Shown in pieces: positions 1 through 5,726 of a stretch of 13,585 nt of DNA; the stretch's first letter is position 1, and each line of letters begins with the position of its first letter. The translations under genes were made by a program, and so were the position numbers. The DNA comes from Thermosulfurimonas sp. (GTDB taxonomy: Bacteria > Desulfobacterota > Thermodesulfobacteria > Thermodesulfobacteriales > Thermodesulfobacteriaceae). Where the stretch lies: assembly GCA_015487645.1 (NCBI GenBank), contig WFPH01000196.1:1-13585 (forward strand), read 5' to 3'. The notes below the pieces were generated by a model that saw nothing but the letters and a program-made list of their open reading frames with translations, searched no databases and was not told the origin of the DNA.

Positions 1-638
1 TTCCAGAGACGGGCAAGGCGGGATAGGGCGCTTCGTAGCTCCTCCCTGGCGTTGGTTAGCCGGACCTCGGTCTCCGAGGCCACGATCTCGGCCCGGATCT
101 TTTCCGTCTCAGGGATCTTGCCCGCCAAAAACTTGGCCTCGGTAACCTTAAGCAGCTTTTGGGAAAGACCAACTAGTTCCTCGTAGAGCTTGACTTTGCG
201 CTGGGCATAGAGGGCTTCTGCAAAGGCCCTGGCCGTCTCTCGAAAGAGTTTGAGACGGACTTCCTCGAAGGCGGCCCGCAGGACCTCACGGTTCGCGAGC
301 AAGGCCTCGCGTCGTTTTTGACGTTTACCGAAAAGAGGCAGGGTCTGGGCGAGTTCGAGGGTGGTCTCGGAGGAACGGACCCCTCCGAACTCTCCAGAAC
401 CAAAGACATCCTCCAGGGAAAAGGTAATTTCCGGATTCTCAAGTCGGGCAGCCTGCGCAGCCCGGAGGGCTACGGCCCTCTCACGTTCGACAAACGTTCG
501 AAGCAAAGGATGTTTTTCAAAAACCAGGTTCAGGGCCCTTTCAAAAGAGAGGGCTTCTTGTCCAGCCCATGCCGGAAACGCGAGGATCGTAAAAATCAAA
601 ATGAGTATTATTGTAGATATACTAATCTTCTTTTTCAT
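1..638 (-). CDS. TolC-family outer membrane efflux protein, CzcC/CusC-like (3' end beyond window)
   Basis: This is the N-terminal 212 residues of a TolC-type outer-membrane channel; the rest lies beyond base 1. In tripartite pumps this family forms the trimeric outer-membrane duct used by an RND pump and its periplasmic adaptor. A signal peptide is visible: a Lys-rich start (MKKK), a hydrophobic Ile/Leu run and an AWA-GQ cleavage site near residue 25. The mature part has long amphipathic helices. The segment with ENPEITF, then SGEFGG, then ETTLELAQTLPLFGKR is typical of the heavy-metal CzcC/CusC branch. The ATG at 638 is preceded by GGAGGT at good spacing. That Shine-Dalgarno lies in a perfect 9-bp inverted repeat (645-701). 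The gene follows an amphi-Trp protein and a Cys-rich exported protein. Metal efflux is inferred from the branch; the substrate cannot be read. Confidence 0.9.
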   Translation of the reverse strand, partial: MKKKISISTIILILIFTILAFPAWAGQEALSFERALNLVFEKHPLLRTFVERERAVALRAAQAARLENPEITFSLEDVFGSGEFGGVRSSETTLELAQTLPLFGKRQKRREALLANREVLRAAFEEVRLKLFRETARAFAEALYAQRKVKLYEELVGLSQKLLKVTEAKFLAGKIPETEKIRAEIVASETEVRLTNAREELRSALSRLARLW

Positions 639-644
639 GTAAGA

Positions 645-701
645 CCTCCGACCTTAAGGGTTCGATTTCGGAAGATTAACTTCGGAAGGCGCGGTCGGAG
701 G
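645..701 (-). promoter_or_regulatory. Inverted repeat that would sequester the tolC Shine-Dalgarno
   Basis: CCTCCGACC at 645-653 and GGTCGGAGG at 693-701 are perfect 9-bp complements separated by 39 bases. In the minus-strand mRNA the 3' arm contains the GGAGG ribosome binding site of the TolC gene. The 5' arm starts only a few bases after the stop codon (705-707) of the upstream gene. A ribosome finishing the upstream gene would cover the 5' arm and free the site, so translational coupling is a reasonable inference. The loop also holds TTCGGAAG twice as a direct repeat (666-673 and 681-688). Confidence 0.55.
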
Positions 702-704
702 AAG

Positions 705-1037
705 CTAAAAGAGGAGCTTTACGTAAAGGAGAGGATCAATCTTTTCCTTGGCTTGGGGGAAAACGGGTTTTTCCGCAACGGGAAAAAGGAAGAGAGTTCT
801 ATCTCGAAATCGGGGAGCTTCTGGAAGGATCGGCAGGGGCTGAGGGAGCCGCCCCGTGGATTCGGAGAGGGCGGTGTTTTCCTCTATCTGCCGACAGGTG
901 GCGGGACATTGACAGCCAGTAAAGTGGTTTTCGAGTTTTACGACCTTCCCCGGAGAAAAACAGTAGACCGGCCCCCCTCCTACCCATATGGCGGCGAGCA
1001 ATAGCCCTAAGAGATAGACCTTTAAATGGACTCGCAT
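705..1037 (-). CDS. Small Cys-containing exported or membrane-anchored protein
   Basis: I do not recognise this 110-residue protein. It begins with a basic residue pair and a hydrophobic stretch (about residues 7-25, Leu/Ile/Val/Gly), consistent with a signal peptide or anchor. A cluster of possible metal ligands follows: His38, Cys42, Cys44 and Cys48 in HFTGCQCPATC, with Cys26 near the end of the hydrophobic segment. The rest is Pro-rich and low in recognisable motifs. It sits between an amphi-Trp gene and a CzcC-like TolC gene in the same direction, so a periplasmic metal-binding accessory role is a guess from context. I chose the ATG at 1037. A TTG at 1073 would add 12 residues, but it has no Shine-Dalgarno and coincides with a -35-like hexamer. 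The chosen ATG also lacks a Shine-Dalgarno but lies 7 bases after a -10-like hexamer, suggesting a leaderless mRNA. Confidence 0.7.
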   Translation of the reverse strand: MRVHLKVYLLGLLLAAIWVGGGPVYCFSPGKVVKLENHFTGCQCPATCRQIEENTALSESTGRLPQPLPILPEAPRFRDRTLFLFPVAEKPVFPQAKEKIDPLLYVKLLF

Positions 1038-1073
1038 GGTTAAGATATTAACCGGGGGCCCGGGAGGCGTCAA
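1038..1073 (-). promoter_or_regulatory. Candidate sigma-70 promoter for leaderless transcription, with dyad over the -10
   Basis: On the minus strand, TTGACG (1068-1073) and TAATAT (1045-1050) are separated by exactly 17 bases. The ATG of the downstream gene begins 7 bases after the -10, so transcription would start at or within a base or two of the start codon. The -10 lies inside the dyad GGTTAA-TATC-TTAACC (1038-1053), which could be an operator. The elements are seen in the sequence; promoter activity is inferred. Confidence 0.45.
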
Positions 1074-1079
1074 GCAGGG

Positions 1080-1346
1080 CTAGGCCAGGGCAACCCCTTC
1101 GGTTTCCCCTTCCCGCCATTCTATTTCCACCTCCAGGGCGTATTTGGTTTTGCCGGGTTTGGTCTTGGTTTCGGCTTTGATCTCCAGAACAAGATTTTTC
1201 GGGAGGTTGAGTCTTATCTCCCTTTCGCCCTGCAGGAAGGTTACCGTTCCGGAAGCTATGCGGTCCGCCAGCTCCCGGAGAAAGGCCGCCACCTCGCTTC
1301 GGGACTTCGGTTCCTCGCTTTTGAAAATCATATTTTTTTCACCCAT
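1080..1346 (-). CDS. Amphi-Trp domain protein
   Basis: This 88-residue cytoplasmic protein matches the amphi-Trp domain family: a helical N-terminal half with the pattern SRSEVAAFLRELADRIASG, then alternating hydrophobic/charged beta strands (LNLPKNLVLEIKAE and YALEVEIEW), ending at a conserved Trp near residue 77. No signal peptide or membrane segment is seen. The molecular function of the family is not known to me. The ATG at 1346 is supported by GGAGGG 7 bases upstream; the internal ATG at 1331 has no such site. It is the first gene of a minus-strand group with the Cys-rich exported protein and the TolC-like protein; 42 bases separate it from the next start codon. The repeat at 1386-1509 lies just upstream, so its promoter must lie within or next to that repeat. 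Confidence 0.85.
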   Translation of the reverse strand: MGEKNMIFKSEEPKSRSEVAAFLRELADRIASGTVTFLQGEREIRLNLPKNLVLEIKAETKTKPGKTKYALEVEIEWREGETEGVALA

Positions 1347-1385
1347 ATTGGAGCCCTCCGTCCCGTGATTTCGAAACTATAAGTA

Positions 1386-1509
1386 TGAGACTTCTGAAAA
1401 AGTCCACCCTCCCCCTGTGGGGGAGGATTTGGGAGGGGGAAATTTAAGGGTTTTTCTTCCCCTCCCCTATCCCCTCCCGGAGGGAGGGGAATGTTATTCA
1501 GAGGTCTCA
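1386..1509. repeat. MITE-like palindromic repeat with terminal inverted repeats
   Basis: The ends are 16-base inverted repeats matching at 14 of 16 positions: TGAGACTTCTGAAAAA (1386-1401) and the complement of 1494-1509. Each half also carries its own perfect 8-bp hairpin with a 3-base loop: CCTCCCCC/GGGGGAGG at 1408-1426 and CCCCTCCC/GGGAGGGG at 1471-1489. The two halves are roughly inverted copies of each other, making the whole 124 bases an imperfect palindrome. GTA flanks both ends (1383-1385 and 1510-1512), and the TA within it would suit a TA-targeting transposase. No coding capacity is present. It starts four bases past the flanking GTA from the acetyl-CoA synthetase stop codon. Confidence 0.65.
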
Positions 1510-1515
1510 GTATCA

Positions 1516-3423
1516 TTAATCCTCAAGCGTGGAGGTGTCGCCTTCGGGGAGGCCAAGTTCCCGGGCCCTGAGCAGCCGGCGCATGATCTTTCCGCTTCTC
1601 GTCTTAGGAAGTTTGTCCACAAAGGCCACCTCCGAGGGGGTGGCAATGGGCCCGAGCTCCTTGCGGACGTGCTGGATGATGCTCTTGCGTAGGCCCTCGG
1701 TGGGTTCCTTGCCGGCCCTAAGGACCACAAAGACTTTTATGCGTTCGCCTTTGATTTCATCCGGAAGGCCGATGGCCGCAGCCTCGGCCACTGCCGGGTG
1801 GGAGACCAGGGCGCTTTCGAGATCTGCGGTGCCAATCCGGTGCCCGGCGACGTTAAGGACGTCGTCCGCCCGGCCGAGAACCGCGAAGTAACCCTCCTCG
1901 TCGCAGACCGCTATGTCCCCGGTCTTATAGCAGCCGGGAATCTCGTTCCAGTACTGCTCGTAACGCTCGGGGTCGTTGTAGACCGTGCGCATCATGTAAG
2001 GTAAAGGCTGGCGCAGGACCAAGTAGCCTCCCTGCCCGGCAGGGAGGGGCCGCCCGTTCTCATCTACTACGTCCGCTACCACGCCGGGAAGAGGTTTTCC
2101 CGCAAAGCCGGGCTTGTAGGGAATAGTGGGGATGGTGCCGAGCACCGGCCCAGCCACCTCAGTCTGCCAGAAGTTGTCGATGCAGTAGCCCTGGTTCTCA
2201 AGGATGACTTCCTGGGCGAAGTTCCAGGCCTCAGGATTAAGCGGCTCACCGGCACAGGCGAGAATCCGGAGGGTGGAGCGGTCGTATTTCTTGATGTGTT
2301 CCTCACCGAAGCGCATAAACATCCTCAAGGCCGTAGGGGCGGTGAACATCACCGAGACCCCGTATTTCTGAACCATCTCCCAAACCACGCCGGGATGTGG
2401 ATGATCCGGGGCGCCCTCGCGGATGAGCACTGTGGCCCCGGCGCAGAGAGGGCCATAGACAATGAAGGAGTGGCCCACGATCCAACCGATGTCTGAAGTG
2501 GACCAGTAAACGTCCTTATCCTTGATGTCGAAGAAGGCCTTGGTGAGATAGTAGGTGCCCACCATGTAGCCTCCGTGGACATGCACTACGCCCTTGGGTT
2601 TGCCAGTGGTCCCGGAGGTGTAAAGGATGAAGAGCGGGTCCTCGGCGTCCATGATTTCTGGAGGGCAGTGGTGGGAATGGGCCCGCAGGAGTTCCCAAAA
2701 GTCCACTTCCCATTCTTCAAGTTCGATAGGAGGCTGCGTCCGCCGGTGGACAATGACCTTTTCTACGAAATCGAGCCCGTCAAGGGCCTCATCTACCACG
2801 GCTTTTAAGCGCACTACTTTTCCGCGGCGATAGGTCACGTCCGAGCAGATGACCACCTTGGCCTGGCAGTCCTCGACGCGGGAGCGAAGCGCCCCAGCTC
2901 CCATGCCGGCATAAACCACGGAATGGATGGCTCCGATCCGGGAGCAGGCCAGCATGGCGATCATGCCCTCGATGGTAAGGGGCATGTAGATCACCACCCG
3001 GTCGCCGCGTTTGACCCCGAGCGATTTCAGGCCGTTTGCGAACTGGTTGACCCGGTCGCGAAGCTGCCCATAGGTGCCCACCTGCTCCTCGCCTTCCTCG
3101 GAAAGCCAGATCACGGCCACTTTGTTGCGGCGCCAGGAGTCGGCGTGGCGATCCAGGGCGTTGAGGGTAATATTAGTTTTGCCGCCGATGAACCAGCGGT
3201 GATAGGGGAGGTCAATCTCGCGAACTTTCTGCCAGGGCTCTACCCAGATGAGTTCGTTGGCGATTTGTCCCCAGAAACCTTCTGGATCTCGGATGGAATA
3301 AGCGTAGACGGATTCGTAGTCTTTCAGGAAGGCCTCCTCGACTACACGGCGAGGTGGGAAATGTTTTCGATCGGTTTTGAGGAGATGTTCGATCTTGGTT
3401 TCGTAGCCGTGAGAATTGCTCAT
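1516..3423 (-). CDS. acs: AMP-forming acetyl-CoA synthetase (acetate--CoA ligase)
   Basis: The enzyme converts acetate, ATP and CoA to acetyl-CoA, AMP and PPi in the cytoplasm through an acetyl-adenylate. The 635 residues are close to the usual length of about 650. Visible features in order: the N-terminal Acs region with FWGQIA, the ATP/phosphate loop YTSGTTGKPKG (about 268-278), DIGWIVGHSFIVYGPL (about 311-326), the acyl-pocket/adenylate motif FWQTE (about 418-422), YKTGD (about 499-503), and the C-terminal PKTRSGKIMRR whose Lys (about 612) is the adenylation Lys and usual acetylation target. The pocket Trp is kept, but the usual WWQTETGG reads FWQTEVAG, so a related short acyl substrate cannot be excluded. 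The ATG at 3423 has AAGGAGG upstream and a good promoter. The gene is single, with a MITE-like repeat just after its stop. Confidence 0.95.
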   Translation of the reverse strand: MSNSHGYETKIEHLLKTDRKHFPPRRVVEEAFLKDYESVYAYSIRDPEGFWGQIANELIWVEPWQKVREIDLPYHRWFIGGKTNITLNALDRHADSWRRNKVAVIWLSEEGEEQVGTYGQLRDRVNQFANGLKSLGVKRGDRVVIYMPLTIEGMIAMLACSRIGAIHSVVYAGMGAGALRSRVEDCQAKVVICSDVTYRRGKVVRLKAVVDEALDGLDFVEKVIVHRRTQPPIELEEWEVDFWELLRAHSHHCPPEIMDAEDPLFILYTSGTTGKPKGVVHVHGGYMVGTYYLTKAFFDIKDKDVYWSTSDIGWIVGHSFIVYGPLCAGATVLIREGAPDHPHPGVVWEMVQKYGVSVMFTAPTALRMFMRFGEEHIKKYDRSTLRILACAGEPLNPEAWNFAQEVILENQGYCIDNFWQTEVAGPVLGTIPTIPYKPGFAGKPLPGVVADVVDENGRPLPAGQGGYLVLRQPLPYMMRTVYNDPERYEQYWNEIPGCYKTGDIAVCDEEGYFAVLGRADDVLNVAGHRIGTADLESALVSHPAVAEAAAIGLPDEIKGERIKVFVVLRAGKEPTEGLRKSIIQHVRKELGPIATPSEVAFVDKLPKTRSGKIMRRLLRARELGLPEGDTSTLED

Positions 3424-3455
3424 TCGAGCCCTCCTTGGTGGTAGTTACTCGGGCC

Positions 3456-3485
3456 ATAATAGCTAATTTCCGGGCGTTTCGTCAA
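3456..3485 (-). promoter_or_regulatory. Sigma-70-type promoter of acs
   Basis: On the minus strand TTGACG (3480-3485) and TATTAT (3456-3461) are each 5 of 6 matches to consensus and are spaced by 18 bases. The predicted start of transcription near 3449 leaves a leader of about 25 bases carrying AAGGAGG before the acs ATG. No operator-like dyad is obvious. Confidence 0.65.
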
Positions 3486-3519
3486 TTCTGCACTTAGGAA
3501 CAGCTTGGCTGGCGTGCAT

Positions 3520-4167
3520 TTACTTGCTGAGCATTTGGGAGACTACTTCCGTGAGGCCCTCGATAACCATCTGGACCGCGACCACCGAGAGAATAAGCCC
3601 CATAAGACGGGTCATGACCCCGATCCAGTAAGGTCTAAGGCGCCTCGTTAGGGTCTCTCCGTATACGAAACAGAAATAGGTAGCCACGCATACCAGCCCG
3701 AAGATCCCGATGACCGTAAGGATTTTTAGAATATCGGTCTGGCGTCCCACTAGAGCGAGGGCCGTGGTAATGGTTCCGGGGCCGGCCAGAATAGGGGTGG
3801 CTAAGGGGGTTACGGCGATGTCCTCCGGATATTCTTCCTCTTCTTCCTCCGTGGGATGGTGCTGGTGAGACCGTTTGGCCCTTACCAGGTGGTAAGCAAT
3901 CATGAAAAGGAGGATACCACCCGCGATGCGGAAGGCCGGAAGGGTGATCCCGAAAAGCCGAAAAATAAAGTTTCCTCCGAGGGTGAAGAGGGTCACGATG
4001 AAAAAGGCCCAGAGGGTGGCTGTGCGAGCTATCTTGATCTTCTCTTCCTCCGGGAAACCCTCTACCAGGGAGAGGAAGATGGGGGTGTTGCCAATAGGGT
4101 TCATGATGGCCAAGAAGCTTACAGCCGCCTGCAGGACAAAGACCAAAAATAAATGATCCTTCCACAT
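3520..4167 (-). CDS. MarC-family integral membrane protein
   Basis: This 215-residue protein belongs to the MarC (UPF0056) family of inner-membrane proteins with about six transmembrane helices, whose transported substrate or role is not established. Diagnostic parts are AIMNPIGNTPIFLSL near residue 20, FGITLPAFRIAGGILLF near 72-88, and VTPLATPILAGPGTIT near 119-133. Hydrophobic segments lie about 5-28, 48-68, 72-94, 120-140, 146-168 and 185-207. A hydrophilic loop between the third and fourth has an unusual His/Glu-rich run (HQHHP then six Glu). An in-frame extension to 4341 is not family-like and crosses the divergent promoter region, so I start at the ATG at 4167. That ATG has no Shine-Dalgarno but sits 10 bases after a -10-like hexamer. 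It lies upstream of acs in the same direction and diverges from the carboxylase genes; no functional link is evident. Confidence 0.88.
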   Translation of the reverse strand: MWKDHLFLVFVLQAAVSFLAIMNPIGNTPIFLSLVEGFPEEEKIKIARTATLWAFFIVTLFTLGGNFIFRLFGITLPAFRIAGGILLFMIAYHLVRAKRSHQHHPTEEEEEEYPEDIAVTPLATPILAGPGTITTALALVGRQTDILKILTVIGIFGLVCVATYFCFVYGETLTRRLRPYWIGVMTRLMGLILSVVAVQMVIEGLTEVVSQMLSK

Positions 4168-4177
4168 GGCGTAAGAT

Positions 4178-4206
4178 ATTTTAAGTCTCCGGGCTCGACT
4201 TGAGAA
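4178..4206 (-). promoter_or_regulatory. Candidate marC promoter giving a nearly leaderless mRNA
   Basis: On the minus strand TTCTCA (4201-4206, 4 of 6) and TAAAAT (4178-4183, 5 of 6) are spaced by 17 bases. The marC ATG begins 10 bases after the -10, so the leader would be only a few bases long, matching the lack of a Shine-Dalgarno. The bases between -10 and ATG share AATATCTTA with the corresponding region of the Cys-rich exported protein gene. Confidence 0.45.
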
Positions 4207-4228
4207 GCCGTAGAAAACATGGTAATGA
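4200..4228 (+). promoter_or_regulatory. Weak candidate promoter of the carboxylase operon
   Basis: TTGAGA (4200-4205, 5 of 6) is followed after 17 bases by TAATGA (4223-4228), a poor -10. It overlaps the opposing marC promoter in the 91-base divergent region. Downstream, GGCTC (4229-4233) can pair with GAGCC (4248-4252), which overlaps the GAAGGAG ribosome binding site of the biotin carboxylase gene. Only the -35 is convincing. Confidence 0.25.
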
Positions 4229-4258
4229 GGCTCAAATTCCGGTGAAGGAGCCCGCCTC

Positions 4259-5716
4259 ATGGAAAGAAAGATCAAAAAGATCCTGGTAGCCAATCGAGGA
4301 GTGCCTGCGGTCAGGGTCATGCAGACCTGCCGGGATCTCAAGATTCCGACGGTGGCGGTTTACAGTACACCCGACCGTCTGAGTCTCCACGTCTTCATGG
4401 CGGATGAGGCCGTGCACATCGGGGAAGGCCCTCCGCTTAAATCTTATCTCAATATGGATCGCATCCTGGAAGCGGCGCTCTCCACCGGGGCGGACGCCAT
4501 CCATCCGGGGTGGGGGTTTCTGGCAGAGAATGCGGAGTTTGCCCGCCGGGTGATCGAGGCCGGGTTGGTCTGGATTGGCCCTAATCCCGAGATCATCGCC
4601 CTCATGGGGGACAAGAAGGCAGCCAAAGAGATCGCCAAACGGGCGAACGTGCCTACTATCCCTGGGATTGAGGCTCCCCAGAGCCCGGAAGAGGTCCTGG
4701 CCTGGATGGAAAGGGACCGGATCGATTTTCCCATCATGCTGAAGGCCGCCCTGGGCGGAGGCGGAAAAGGCATGGTCAAGGTGGAGAATGCGGAGGAGCT
4801 CCCGCAGAAGTTCTCCCACGCCCAGTCCGAGGCCTACAAGGCCTTTGGCGATGCCAGCCTTATCGCGGAAAAGTATATCGAACGGGGCCGTCACATCGAG
4901 GTTCAGATCGTAGGCGATAAGCACGGCCACATCGTGCATCTCTTCGAACGCGAGTGCACCATTCAGCGTCGCAACCAGAAGATCATTGAGGAGACCCCGG
5001 CGCCCTCGCTGGATGACGATCTGCGCCAGGAGATCTGTTTCACGGCCGTGCGACTCATGCGGGAGATCGGTTACGACTCGGCCGGCACGGTGGAATTCTT
5101 GCTGGATGCGGCCACCCGGAAGTTTTATTTTCTCGAGGTCAACACCCGGCTCCAGGTGGAACACGGGGTTACCGAGCTGGCTACCGGGCTTGATATCGTG
5201 GATCTCATGATCCAGATCGCCGAAGGCCGTCCTCTCCCCTTCCATCAGAAGGACATCCAGAGCAACCGCTGGGCCATCGAGTGCCGGCTTACGGCTGAGG
5301 ATCCCAAGACTTTCGCCCCCTCTTTCGGAACCATCACGCGGCTACAGATTCCAGACGGCCCTAATATCCGAATCTCCAGCGGAGTTTACGAGGGGGCCGA
5401 GATTCCTCCCTATTACGACTCCATGTTCATGCTCATTATGAGCGCCGGTGCCGATCGGGATCAGGCTATCCGGGTTATGGACCGGGCCCTTTCCCGGGGC
5501 CTCAGGGTGGAAGGTGTAAAGACTATCGCTCCCCTTCTCATAAGTATTATACGACACCCGAAGTTCCGGGCCGGGGAGTTTTCCACCCGTTTCATCGAGG
5601 ATCATCTGGAAGAACTGATCTCGGCCTTCAAGGAGACCGATCCCGACGAGGAAGTCCTCAAGATTGCCCGGTACGTGGCCGAGATCTCGGCCCTCGGGCC
5701 CCAAAGCTGGATGTAA
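4259..5716 (+). CDS. Biotin carboxylase subunit (pyruvate carboxylase subunit A / AccC-like)
   Basis: This is an ATP-grasp biotin carboxylase that uses ATP and bicarbonate to carboxylate the biotin of its partner subunit, almost certainly the next gene. The 485 residues compare with 450-500 for the family. Visible parts: the N-terminal biotin carboxylase fold (KKILVANRG), HPGWGFLAENAEFA, the Gly-rich ATP loop GGGGKGM (about 166-172), ERECTIQRRNQK (about 232-243) and the catalytic EVNTRLQVEH (about 295-304). The bicarbonate/biotin Glu, Asn and Arg of that motif are kept. Unusual changes are NRGVPAVRV where most have NRGEIAVRI, and HGVTE in place of HPVTE. The ATG at 4259 has GAAGGAG 8 bases upstream. 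The stop overlaps the ribosome binding site of the next gene, so the two are co-translated. AccC of fatty acid synthesis is less likely because the partner is a keto-acid-type carboxyltransferase. Confidence 0.9.
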   Translation: MERKIKKILVANRGVPAVRVMQTCRDLKIPTVAVYSTPDRLSLHVFMADEAVHIGEGPPLKSYLNMDRILEAALSTGADAIHPGWGFLAENAEFARRVIEAGLVWIGPNPEIIALMGDKKAAKEIAKRANVPTIPGIEAPQSPEEVLAWMERDRIDFPIMLKAALGGGGKGMVKVENAEELPQKFSHAQSEAYKAFGDASLIAEKYIERGRHIEVQIVGDKHGHIVHLFERECTIQRRNQKIIEETPAPSLDDDLRQEICFTAVRLMREIGYDSAGTVEFLLDAATRKFYFLEVNTRLQVEHGVTELATGLDIVDLMIQIAEGRPLPFHQKDIQSNRWAIECRLTAEDPKTFAPSFGTITRLQIPDGPNIRISSGVYEGAEIPPYYDSMFMLIMSAGADRDQAIRVMDRALSRGLRVEGVKTIAPLLISIIRHPKFRAGEFSTRFIEDHLEELISAFKETDPDEEVLKIARYVAEISALGPQSWM

Positions 5717-5726
5717 GGAGGGACCC

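Noticed and set aside
318..1004. A 228-codon plus-strand open frame near the left edge
   Set aside because: It runs antisense through the tolC start and the Cys-rich gene. The translation has no domain, and the minus-strand genes have a signal peptide and a good ribosome binding site.
1408..1489. The C/G-rich hairpins read as a classic intrinsic terminator of acs
   Set aside because: Neither stem is followed directly by a T run on the minus strand (GGAGGGTGGACTTTTT and GGGGATAGGGG). Some termination effect is possible, but the palindromic repeat explanation fits all of the structure.
2923..3444. A 173-codon plus-strand open frame
   Set aside because: It is antisense to the N-terminal part of acetyl-CoA synthetase, which is unmistakable.
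4168..4341. N-terminal extension of the MarC protein to 4341
   Set aside because: The added residues do not look like MarC, would start inside the divergent carboxylase gene, and cross both promoters.
4232..5245. A 337-codon open frame on the minus strand
   Set aside because: It is antisense to the biotin carboxylase gene; the composition is shadow-like and it has no supporting start site.
5664..5726. Upstream in-frame start for the carboxyltransferase
   Set aside because: It lies inside the biotin carboxylase gene with no ribosome binding site, while the ATG at 5727 has AAGGAGGG at good spacing.
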